Shown piece by piece: positions 42,398 through 49,892 of a DNA stretch of 64,000 nucleotides. The notes beneath the pieces were generated by a model, which was not told where the DNA came from, did no database searches, and was given only the letters and a program-made list of their open reading frames with translations. Source of the DNA: [Actinomadura] parvosata subsp. kistnae (GTDB taxonomy: Bacteria > Actinomycetota > Actinomycetes > Streptosporangiales > Streptosporangiaceae); NCBI RefSeq assembly GCF_900323885.1, contig NZ_OOHJ01000036.1:1-64000 (forward strand), given 5' to 3'. Every line of letters starts with the position of its first letter. Within the stretch, counting starts at the first letter, position 1. Position numbers and translations under genes: made by a program.

Positions 42398-43519
42398 ATG
42401 GCAGGATTGCGGACGGCACGGCGGATCCTGGTGGGCGGCGCGACCCTCGCCGCGGCCGGGTGGGCACTGCGCGAGGTGCCCGCCGAGCTGGGCGTGCGAC
42501 CCTTGACGTCAGGACCGGAGCGAGCGGCGCGGATCCGGCGCTCGCCGCAGTTCAGGGACGGCACGTTCGTGAACACGATGCCCGAGCGGACCACCCTCGT
42601 CAGCGGCCCGCCCGTCGGGCTGCTCGGCGAGCTGGCCAAGGACAAGGAGCAGCGCCGGCCCGCCGGCCTGGTCCCGATGCGCGTCCCGCCGTCCACCTCG
42701 CCACCCGCCGACGGGGTGCGCGCCATCTGGTACGGCCACGCCTCCACGCTCGTGGAGATCGAGGGCAAGAGGGTGCTGTTCGACCCGGTGTGGAGCAAGC
42801 GCCCCTCCCCCTCGCAGCTCGTCGGCCCCAAGCGGCACCACCCTGTGCCGGTCGCGCTGGGCGAGCTGCCCCAGGTGGACGCCATCGCCATCTCCCACGA
42901 CCACTACGACCACCTCGACATGGCCACCGTGCGCTCCCTGACCCGCACCCAGAAGGCGCCGTTCCTGGTGCCGCTGGGCATCGGGGCGCACCTAGAGCGG
43001 TGGGGCGTGCCCGCCTACCGGATCATCGAGCTCGACTGGGACGAAGAGGCCGAGGCCGGCGGGCTGCGCTTCGTCGCCACCGCCGCCCGCCACTTCTCCG
43101 GCCGCTCCCTCACCCGCAACGACACGCTGTGGGGCTCCTGGGTCGTCGCGGGCAAGACCAGGCGCGTCTTCTACGCGGGCGACTCCGGCTACTTCGAGGG
43201 CTACCGCGGCATCGGCTCCGCCCACGGCCCGTTCGACCTGACGCTGATGCCGATCGGCGCCTACAGCCCGGCCTGGCCCGACATCCACATGACCCCCGAA
43301 GAGGCCGTCAACGCCCACCTCGACCTGGGCGGAAAGCTGCTGCTGCCGGTCCACTGGGCCACCTTCACGCTCGCCCTGCACCCGTGGGCCGAGCCGGTGG
43401 AACGGCTGTGGCGGGAGGCCAAGGCCCGCGACGTCAAGATCGCCGTACCCCGCCCCGGCGAGGCCGTCGACGCCTCGGCCGCTCCGGCGGTCGAGGGCTG
43501 GTGGGAAATGCTGCACTGA
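42398..43519 (+). CDS. MBL-fold metallohydrolase, NAPE-PLD/UlaG-like
   Basis: Protein of 373 residues. An N-terminal hydrophobic segment (RRILVGGATLAAAGWAL) may be a membrane anchor or signal. The metallo-beta-lactamase core has the metal motif SHDHYDHLD near 166-174, a second histidine region TAARHFSGR and GDSGYF with a metal-binding Asp. GPFDLTLMPIGAYSPAW and LLPVHWATFTLALHPW follow, typical of NAPE-hydrolysing phospholipase D-like and UlaG-like proteins. The substrate could be a phosphodiester or lactone. The ATG at 42398 is used because the upstream open frame overlaps the SDR gene. Confidence 0.82.
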   Translation: MAGLRTARRILVGGATLAAAGWALREVPAELGVRPLTSGPERAARIRRSPQFRDGTFVNTMPERTTLVSGPPVGLLGELAKDKEQRRPAGLVPMRVPPSTSPPADGVRAIWYGHASTLVEIEGKRVLFDPVWSKRPSPSQLVGPKRHHPVPVALGELPQVDAIAISHDHYDHLDMATVRSLTRTQKAPFLVPLGIGAHLERWGVPAYRIIELDWDEEAEAGGLRFVATAARHFSGRSLTRNDTLWGSWVVAGKTRRVFYAGDSGYFEGYRGIGSAHGPFDLTLMPIGAYSPAWPDIHMTPEEAVNAHLDLGGKLLLPVHWATFTLALHPWAEPVERLWREAKARDVKIAVPRPGEAVDASAAPAVEGWWEMLH

Positions 43520-43532
43520 CGTTCCCGGCGCG

Positions 43533-43538
43533 TACAGT
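43533..43538 (+). promoter_or_regulatory. -10 box of the pirin gene (leaderless)
   Basis: TACAGT is followed by seven bases and the GTG at 43546. It begins 14 bp after the MBL stop, giving the pirin gene its own promoter. Confidence 0.45.
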
Positions 43539-43545
43539 CTTTGCC

Positions 43546-44598
43546 GTGAGCAACCTGGAGCTTGACCCTCGCGAGATCCACTGCGGCACCGCCGCCAGTG
43601 CCGGTGACAATGCCGACGCCAGCGCTGGCGGCAGCGCTGGCGGCAGCGCCGCTGCCGACGCTGGTGCCGGTGCCAGTGAGGCCGGCGCCGGTGCTAGTGG
43701 CACCAGGGCCGACGGTGGTGCCGTCCGCGAAGTGCTGGAAGGGCGCGAGGTGCTGGAAGGGCGCGAGGTGCCGCTCGGCGGGCCGCGCGCGATGGCCGTC
43801 AGCAGGACGCTGCCCGGCGTCCACCGGCGCATGATCGGCGCCTGGTGCTTCGTGGACGCCTACGGCCCGCAGCGGGCCACGATGCGGGTGCCGCCGCACC
43901 CGCACACCGGGCTGCAGACGGTGAGCTGGCTGGTCGCGGGCGAGGTACTGCACCGCGACAGCCTGGGCACCCTCCAGGAGATCCGCCCCGGCCAGCTCAA
44001 CCTCATGACCGCCGGCCGGGGCATCTCCCACTCCGAGGAGTCGCCCGAGACGGTGCTGCACGGGGTACAGCTGTGGGTGGCGCTGCCGGAGGCGTCCCGG
44101 CACGTCGAGCCCGGCTTCGAGCACCACCCCACGCTGCCGGTGCTGTCGGGGCCCGGCTTCGAGGCGACCGTCGTCATGGGAACGCTCGGCGGTGTCACCT
44201 CACCCGCCACCGCCTACAGCCCCCTCGTCGGAGCCGAGATCGCGGTCGAAGGGTCCTGCGAGGTGCCGGTGAACCCGGCGTTCGAGCACGGCCTGCTCCT
44301 GCTCGACGGCGAGATGACCGAGGTGGAGCGAGGGCCGCTGGTGTACCTGCCGCCCGGCCGCTCCGGCGTGCGGCTGTCGGGCCGCGGTCGGGTGCTGCTG
44401 ATCGGCGGGGAGCCGTTCGGCGAGGAACTCGTCATGTGGTGGAACTTCGTCGGACGCTCCCACGACGAGATCGCCGCCTTCCGCAAGGAATGGATGGAGG
44501 GCGAGACCTTCGGCACCGTCGAGGGCTTCGACGGCGCGCCCCTCCCCGCCCCCATCCTCCCCGGCACCCGCCTCAAGCCACGGGGCCGGGTCCGCTAG
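43546..44598 (+). CDS. Pirin-family cupin protein with expanded N-terminal linker
   Basis: Bicupin of 350 residues. Metal ligands appear as PHPHTGLQTVSW and GRGISHSEE, the His/His/His/Glu set of pirins, which act as quercetinase-like dioxygenases or redox regulators. The conserved N-terminus VSNLELDPREIHCG is separated from its usual continuation EVPLGGPRAMAVSRTLPG by about 55 Ala/Gly/Ser-rich residues. That insert ends in two exact copies of an 18-bp unit at 43732-43749 and 43750-43767, encoding VLEGRE. The insertion is unusual and looks like repeat growth. The stop at 44596-44598 touches the 25-bp repeat array. Confidence 0.82.
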   Translation: MSNLELDPREIHCGTAASAGDNADASAGGSAGGSAAADAGAGASEAGAGASGTRADGGAVREVLEGREVLEGREVPLGGPRAMAVSRTLPGVHRRMIGAWCFVDAYGPQRATMRVPPHPHTGLQTVSWLVAGEVLHRDSLGTLQEIRPGQLNLMTAGRGISHSEESPETVLHGVQLWVALPEASRHVEPGFEHHPTLPVLSGPGFEATVVMGTLGGVTSPATAYSPLVGAEIAVEGSCEVPVNPAFEHGLLLLDGEMTEVERGPLVYLPPGRSGVRLSGRGRVLLIGGEPFGEELVMWWNFVGRSHDEIAAFRKEWMEGETFGTVEGFDGAPLPAPILPGTRLKPRGRVR

Positions 44599-44599
44599 C

Positions 44600-44943
44600 C
44601 GCGACGAGCATCCCGCCCCTGGCCGCGGCCGACGTTCCGAACGCTGTTGGCGGCCGGTATCCCGGCGCCAGTCGCGGCAGGCGTCCGGCCCCTATCGCGG
44701 CCGGTGTCCTGGACCGTAGTCGCGGCCAGTGTTGCGGGGGCTGGTTGCGGACAGTGTTCCGAGCGCTGATTGCGCTGGTGTTTCGGGCGCCGGTTGCGGG
44801 CAGGCATGCCGAACGTGATCGCGGCCGATGTTCCAGACCCTGATCGCCGTCGGCGTGCCGAACCCTGGCCGTGGCAGGCATTCCGGACCCTGGTCGCGGC
44901 CGATCTTCCGGGCCCTGATTGCGGCCGGTGTTGTGGGGCTAGT
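44600..44943. repeat. Fourteen degenerate 25-bp tandem repeats filling a convergent gap
   Basis: Units begin at about 44600, 44624, 44648, 44673, 44696, 44721, 44746, 44771, 44795, 44820, 44845, 44869, 44895 and 44920. They abut one another at 23-26 bp, mostly 25. The consensus starts GCGGCCGGTGTTCCGG and ends in a CCCTGAT-like block. The array starts one base after the pirin stop and includes the TAG stop of the kinase (44939-44941), so it is the whole 340-bp gap. There are no spacers, which excludes a CRISPR array, and no open frame is favoured. It could terminate both transcripts or bind a protein. Confidence 0.85.
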
Positions 44944-47689
44944 TGCGGCGGGTGAAGGTGTAGATCATGTCGAGGTCGGGGGCGCCGGTCGGCACGTCGG
45001 CCATCGTTCGTACCGCCGCGCCGTCGAAGTCGATCACCTGCACCTGCTGGTGGCCGCTGCCGCCGCCCCGGTTCACCCAGCAGACCAGGTGGTTCTCGTC
45101 GTACCACGTGGCCATGCCGTAGCAGGGCGTCACGACGCGTATCACCTCGGCGCCGGTCGCCGACTCGTAGACGCAGCTGTTGCCGTTGCCGAGCCCTGGG
45201 CAGTCGGTGACGAACCGCTTGCCCGACGGCGAGAACATCATGTCGGCGATGCCCCCGCCCACGTTCGGCACGCTACGCACGCGCCGGCCATCGGCGTCGA
45301 AGAAGCGCAGCGTCTGCTGCTGGGCGTCGAGGGCCAGGGCCACCACGCCCACGTCGTTGTGGTCGAAGCCGTACCTGATGTCCTTCAGCGAGCCTTCGCG
45401 CAGGGACGCGAGCGTGGCCTCCCGCTTGATCACGTCCACGATGGCGAAACCCGTGGACTGCCAGGTGTCGCCCGACGGCTTGCCGACGTTGACGAGCACG
45501 CGGGTGCTGTCGCGCGACCACGCCTGTACGTACGCGCTGAGCGGCTCCTTCGAGGTACGGATCTCGAACCGCTGGGCCGTCACCTTGTCGGTGATCTCCA
45601 CGCTGTCGTAACCGTCCACATAGGTCTTGCCACGCTGGGCCAGGTAGCGGCCGTCCGGTGAGAGCATGCTCTCCCACATGTTCTTGAAGGGCGTGAAGGA
45701 GCCGGTGAGGGAGTCGCGCGTGTAGTACACCCAGTCGCCGGACTTGGCGTCCTTGAGGAGGTATGTGGTGAGCTTGATCGGGTCGGCAGGGCTCTCGTAG
45801 ATGGTGGCGGTGGTGTCGGGAAGCCGGACGCTGGTCAGGCCCGCCGTGGGGATCGGGGACGAACTCGGGCTCGGGCTCGGTGTCGCCGGGATGGACGTGA
45901 GCCGGGTCGGCTGCGCCAGGGGGTCGGCCGGCCGGTTGACGACGGTGACCACGACGACGGCGATGGCCGCGAGCAGCGCCACGGCCGCGACACTCGCGCC
46001 GATCACCCAGTTCCTCCCGCTGCGGCGCGGCGGCGGCTGCGGGGACGGCCAGGTCGCCTGCCGCCCGAACTCCGACCCACCGGGCGGCTGGTAGGACGGT
46101 GGCTGGAAGGCGGGCGCCTGGTAGGGAGACGAAGGCGCTTGGAAGCCGGGCGCTTGAAAAGCGGGCGGCTGCGTCTGCTGCCCGAAGCCAGGCGCGCCAC
46201 CTGGCACCTGCGCACCCGGCGCGCCGCTCGGAGGGAGCGGCTCCGCGGAGAGCGACGCGAACGCGGACGCCGCCCCGGACGGCGGCGACCACAAGACCGC
46301 TGGCTGAGGCTGCGGGCCTGAGCCCGCAAGCTGCGGCCCCGAGTTCGGAGCCGACGAGCCGGGAAGCTGTGGCTCCGAGCCCGGCATGCCGCCCGGCGCC
46401 TGTGCGCCCGGCGCGCCGCTCGGCGGGGGCCACTCCGCGGAGGGCGGTGCGAATGCAGGCGCTGCCCCGGACGGCGGCGACCACAAGGCCGCCGGCTGAG
46501 ACTGCGGGCCTGAGCCCGGAAGCTGCGGCCCCGAACTCGAAGCCGACGAGCCCGGAAACTGCGGGCCGGTGCCTGGAGCAGGCGCGCCCGGAAGCTGCGG
46601 CTCCGAGCCGGGAGCCGACGGGCCCGGAAGCTGCGGCTCCGAGACCGGCATGCCGCCTGGCGCCTGTGCGCCCGGCGCGCTGCTCGGCGGGGGCCACTCC
46701 GCGGAGGGTGGCGCGAACGCGGGCGCCGCCTCGGACGGCGGCGACCACGAGGCCGCTGGTTGCGGGTGCGGCCCCGAGGCTGGTGTGCTGTCCGCACAGG
46801 GCGGGGGCGTGCTCGGGGGTTGCCATGGTGGCTGGCGGGGGCCGCCGGCCAGGGAGGATGCCTGGGGGGTGGGTGCGGGGGTGGGTCCCGGTTGTTCCAA
46901 AAGGCGGACGAGCACCTGTTCGGCCGTTGGGCGGAGAGCGGGGTCCTTGGAGAGGCAGGCGGTGGCAATGTCGTGGAGGGGGGTGGGGAGGTCGGTGAGG
47001 TGAGGTGGGGTGTGCAGGACTCGTTGGATGATGTCCGGGACGGTTGCGGCGTCGAACGGGCCGCTTCCGGTGGCCGCGAACACCATCGTGGCGGCCCACG
47101 CGAACAGGTCGGCCGCCGGCCCGATCGGGTGGTCGAGGATTTGCTCGGGTGCCATGAAGGCGGGTGTGCCCACCGGCATGGAGGTGATGGTCGAGGTCGC
47201 GTCCAGTGCTCTGGCGATGCCGAAGTCGATCACTCGGGGGCCTTCCGCGCCGAGGATGACGTTGGCGGGGCTGAAGTCGCGGTGCACGATGCCGGCCTGG
47301 TGGACGGCGGCGAGGGCGGTGGCGGTGCCGACGGCCAGGCGGCGCAGGGAGGCTCCGGTGCGGGGGCCCTGCTCGGCGACGGCTCGGGCGAGGGACGGGC
47401 CGTCCACGTACTCGCTGATGATGTAGGGCCGTTCCTCGTGCACGCCGGTGGCCAGGACGCGTGCGGTGCAGAAGGGTGCTACGCGCTGTGCGACCGCCGT
47501 TTCCCTGGCGAAGCGTTCGGCCGCCACCGCGTCGCCGGCCAGGTGGGGGCGCAGCCACTTGATCGCGACCCGTTCGCCTTGGTCGTTCACCCCCAGGTAG
47601 ACGACGCCCTGCCCACCCTCTCCCAGACGTGCGCGTACTTCGTGGCCTCCGAGAACGGCGGGGTCTCCTGCTCTCAGCTCAGTCGGCAT
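44939..47689 (-). CDS. Receptor-type serine/threonine protein kinase with extracellular propeller-like domain
   Basis: Membrane kinase of 916 residues. The kinase domain (about 12-270) has the glycine loop LGEGGQGVVYLG, the ATP-binding lysine in VAIKWL, the catalytic loop HRDFSPANV near 137, DFG and APEQ. A Pro/Ala-rich cytoplasmic linker (about 275-545) contains large repeats. One transmembrane helix (NWVIGASVAAVALLAAIAVV) follows, then a PSPSPSSSP stalk and an extracellular domain of about 310 residues with TolB/WD-like repeats (MLSPDGRYLAQ, MFSPSGKRFV). It probably senses a cell-envelope signal. The last codons and stop are inside the 25-bp array. Confidence 0.88.
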   Translation of the reverse strand: MPTELRAGDPAVLGGHEVRARLGEGGQGVVYLGVNDQGERVAIKWLRPHLAGDAVAAERFARETAVAQRVAPFCTARVLATGVHEERPYIISEYVDGPSLARAVAEQGPRTGASLRRLAVGTATALAAVHQAGIVHRDFSPANVILGAEGPRVIDFGIARALDATSTITSMPVGTPAFMAPEQILDHPIGPAADLFAWAATMVFAATGSGPFDAATVPDIIQRVLHTPPHLTDLPTPLHDIATACLSKDPALRPTAEQVLVRLLEQPGPTPAPTPQASSLAGGPRQPPWQPPSTPPPCADSTPASGPHPQPAASWSPPSEAAPAFAPPSAEWPPPSSAPGAQAPGGMPVSEPQLPGPSAPGSEPQLPGAPAPGTGPQFPGSSASSSGPQLPGSGPQSQPAALWSPPSGAAPAFAPPSAEWPPPSGAPGAQAPGGMPGSEPQLPGSSAPNSGPQLAGSGPQPQPAVLWSPPSGAASAFASLSAEPLPPSGAPGAQVPGGAPGFGQQTQPPAFQAPGFQAPSSPYQAPAFQPPSYQPPGGSEFGRQATWPSPQPPPRRSGRNWVIGASVAAVALLAAIAVVVVTVVNRPADPLAQPTRLTSIPATPSPSPSSSPIPTAGLTSVRLPDTTATIYESPADPIKLTTYLLKDAKSGDWVYYTRDSLTGSFTPFKNMWESMLSPDGRYLAQRGKTYVDGYDSVEITDKVTAQRFEIRTSKEPLSAYVQAWSRDSTRVLVNVGKPSGDTWQSTGFAIVDVIKREATLASLREGSLKDIRYGFDHNDVGVVALALDAQQQTLRFFDADGRRVRSVPNVGGGIADMMFSPSGKRFVTDCPGLGNGNSCVYESATGAEVIRVVTPCYGMATWYDENHLVCWVNRGGGSGHQQVQVIDFDGAAVRTMADVPTGAPDLDMIYTFTRRN
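46190..46752 (-). repeat. Three long degenerate repeats in the kinase linker
   Basis: The protein unit starting WSPPSGAAPAFAPPSAEW and continuing through GAPGAQAPGG and EPQLPG occurs three times. The unit starts near 46752, 46482 and 46280 on the minus strand, spaced about 90 and 67 codons. Each unit contains a smaller SGPQLPGS-like repeat. The linker therefore grew by both large and small duplications. Confidence 0.75.
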
Positions 47690-47790
47690 ATGCGCAGTAT
47701 GGGCGTTGTGAGTTGCAGCCCGCTTTCACGTGCTGACCGGCGATGGCGCTCCAAGGTGAAGGGTTGCTCCCGGGCGACGGGCGCCTCGCG

Positions 47791-47945
47791 GTGAAGGGTG
47801 CCGGCAGAGTGAAGGGTGCCGGCAGAGTGAAGGGTGCCGGCAGAGCGAAGGGTGCCGCAGAGCGAAGGGTGCCTCGCAGTGAAGGGTTGCTCCACGGCAC
47901 AAGGTGCTTCTCCGGAGGGGCTCCACGGCACAAGGCGCTTCTCCG
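47791..47945 (+). repeat. Tandem 18-bp and 31-bp repeats in the kinase upstream region
   Basis: GTGAAGGGTGCCGGCAGA occurs three times exactly (47791, 47809, 47827), followed by two shortened copies (47845, 47862) and a partial one. A 26-bp segment beginning GCTCCACGGCACAAGG is then duplicated with a 31-bp period (47889-47914 and 47920-47945). The array occupies most of the 281-bp gap between the kinase start and the permease stop. I see no credible gene there. Confidence 0.85.
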
Positions 47946-47970
47946 CGAAGGGCTGTCCCACGGCCGAGGG

Positions 47971-48924
47971 TCAAGTGAGGCGTTGGGCCTTGCTCAGCAA
48001 CCTCTGCGCCACCACCACGAGTGCCAGGAAAGCACCGCTGACCACCTGCTGGAAGGCGGAGGTGAGGCTGCCGACCTGGTTGATGATGCTCTGGATGACG
48101 CCCAGCAGCAGCACCCCGGCCACCGACCCGCTGATGCCGCCGGCGCCGCCGGTCAGGAGGGTGCCGCCGATGACGACGGCGGCGATGGCGTCGAGTTCGA
48201 GGCCGATGCCGAGGATGGTCACGCCGGAGGAGAGGCGGGCGGCGTTGAGTGCGCCGGCGAGGCCGGCGAGCAGGCCGGACATGACGTACACGTACACCTT
48301 GGTGCGGGCGACGGGCACGCCCATGAGCGCGGCGGCCTGCTCGTTGCCGCCGATGGCGTAGACGTTCTGGCCGAAGCCGGTGCGCTGGAGCAGCACCATG
48401 GCGGCCAGGGCGAGGGCGATGGTGACGTAGACGGGGTAGGACAGGCCGAGGAGCTCGTTCTGGCCGAGGGCGGCGAAGGTGCGGTCCTCGACGAGGTACG
48501 TGGTGGCGCCCTCGTCGGAGATGGCCAGCATGAGGCCGCGCACGCCGAGGAGCCCGGCGAGGGTGACGATGAACGGCGCCATCCCGGTCCGGGCGATCAC
48601 CAGGCCCTGGAGCAGCCCCACGATCCCGCAGACGGCCAGCGGCAGCAGCAGGGCGGCGAGCAGCCCGTGGCGGGAGCCGTAGGCGGCGAGCACGCCGCCG
48701 AGGACGAACAGCGAGCCGACGGACAGGTCGATGCCGCCGCTGATGATGACGAACGTCATGCCGATCGCGATGATCGCGAGGAAGGAGGAGGACACGACGA
48801 CGCTGGCGGCGTTGGCCGGGGTGGCGAAGGAGTCGAAGGCCAGGCTGCCGACGATCACCAGCAGCCCGAGCACCATGACGGCGCCGTGCTGCTGGAGCAG
48901 GCGGCTGGTCTGCTCGCGGTTCAT
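47971..48924 (-). CDS. CUT2 sugar ABC transporter permease, YjfF-like
   Basis: Membrane permease of 317 residues with eight to ten hydrophobic segments. GMTFVIISGGIDLSVGSLFVLGG near 55-77 and GRxSGFGQNVYAIGGNEQAA-type sequence near 190 are diagnostic of RbsC/YjfF-type permeases, and the later AVVIGGTLLTGGAGGISGSV is conserved. The start ATG at 48922-48924 overlaps the preceding stop (ATGA). It is the last gene of the leftward GH2-transporter operon and pairs with the next permease to form a heterodimeric pore, as in YtfT-YjfF. Confidence 0.87.
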   Translation of the reverse strand: MNREQTSRLLQQHGAVMVLGLLVIVGSLAFDSFATPANAASVVVSSSFLAIIAIGMTFVIISGGIDLSVGSLFVLGGVLAAYGSRHGLLAALLLPLAVCGIVGLLQGLVIARTGMAPFIVTLAGLLGVRGLMLAISDEGATTYLVEDRTFAALGQNELLGLSYPVYVTIALALAAMVLLQRTGFGQNVYAIGGNEQAAALMGVPVARTKVYVYVMSGLLAGLAGALNAARLSSGVTILGIGLELDAIAAVVIGGTLLTGGAGGISGSVAGVLLLGVIQSIINQVGSLTSAFQQVVSGAFLALVVVAQRLLSKAQRLT

Positions 48925-49892
48925 CTCGTGCCCCGCTTCCTGGTGGCGTAGACGGCGGCCAGGATGATGACCGCCTGGACCATCTGGGTCCACGACTGCG
49001 GCAGGTTGTGCTTGATCAGCGTGGCCGCGAGGAGCTGCATGAGCAGCGCGCCCATGACGGTGCTGAGCACCCGGATGCGGCCGCCGGTCAGGGGGGTGCC
49101 GCCGACGACGACGGCGGTGATCGCCGACAGCTCGATGAACAGGCCGAGCGAGGTGGGGTCGCTGGCCTGGAGCCGGGCGGTGGCGAGCACGCCGGCCAGG
49201 GCGGCGAGCAGGCCGGAGATCACGTACACGGTGAGCAGCACCCGCTTGACGGGCAGGCCGGACAGCTCGCTGGCGGAGCGGTTGCCGCCGATGGCGACGA
49301 CCTGCCGGCCGAACGTGGTGCGCCGCACCACGAACAGCACGATGACGGTCAGGGCCGCCGCGATGAGCACGATGACCGGGATCCCGGCGACGGAGCTGCT
49401 GCCGAGGGCGATGAGGCCGGGGTTGCGGAACTCGACGAGCTGCGGCACGAGCACGTTGGCCAGGCCGCGCACGCCGACGAGCAGCGCGAGGGTCGCGACG
49501 ATGGGCTGCACGCCGACGTAGGCGACCAGTGCCCCGCCCGCGGCTCCGACGACGGCGCCGCCGATGACGGCGACGATGAGGGCGGGCAGCCAGCCGTATC
49601 CGAGGTAGAGCACGGTGAGGGCGGCGGCCAGCGCCATCACGGAGCCGACGGACAGGTCGATGCCCTGGGTGCCGATCACGAGCGCCATGCCCAGCGAGAC
49701 GATCACGATGGGGGTGACCTGGACGAGCTGGGTGCGGAAGTTGGAGGCGTCCAGGAAGTGGGGGGTGAACAGCACGTTGAACAGCAGGAGCGCCAGGACG
49801 GCGGCGTACACGCCGTAGTCCTGCACCCAGGCGTAGACCTGTGGCTTGCGCACGGCGACCCGGCCGCCCTGCCTGGATGTCAGCTCAGCCAT
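48921..49892 (-). CDS. CUT2 sugar ABC transporter permease, YtfT-like
   Basis: Membrane permease of 323 residues. The characteristic segment GMALVIGTQGIDLSVGSVMAL lies near 68-88, GRQVVAIGGNRSASELSGLPV near 195-215 and TAVVVGGTPLTGGRIRV near 263. The GTQGIDLS form is the YtfT type, differing from the ISGGIDLS of its partner. It overlaps the ATPase gene by eight bases and the second permease gene by four, so the transporter genes are translationally coupled. Confidence 0.87.
   Translation of the reverse strand: MAELTSRQGGRVAVRKPQVYAWVQDYGVYAAVLALLLFNVLFTPHFLDASNFRTQLVQVTPIVIVSLGMALVIGTQGIDLSVGSVMALAAALTVLYLGYGWLPALIVAVIGGAVVGAAGGALVAYVGVQPIVATLALLVGVRGLANVLVPQLVEFRNPGLIALGSSSVAGIPVIVLIAAALTVIVLFVVRRTTFGRQVVAIGGNRSASELSGLPVKRVLLTVYVISGLLAALAGVLATARLQASDPTSLGLFIELSAITAVVVGGTPLTGGRIRVLSTVMGALLMQLLAATLIKHNLPQSWTQMVQAVIILAAVYATRKRGTR

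Noticed and set aside
44600..44943. CRISPR array
   Set aside because: Units of about 25 bp abut directly, with no unique spacers, no identical repeats and no cas genes.
47674..47974. Short repetitive frames upstream of the kinase
   Set aside because: They arise from the 18-bp and 31-bp repeats, have no ribosome binding site and no similarity-like content.
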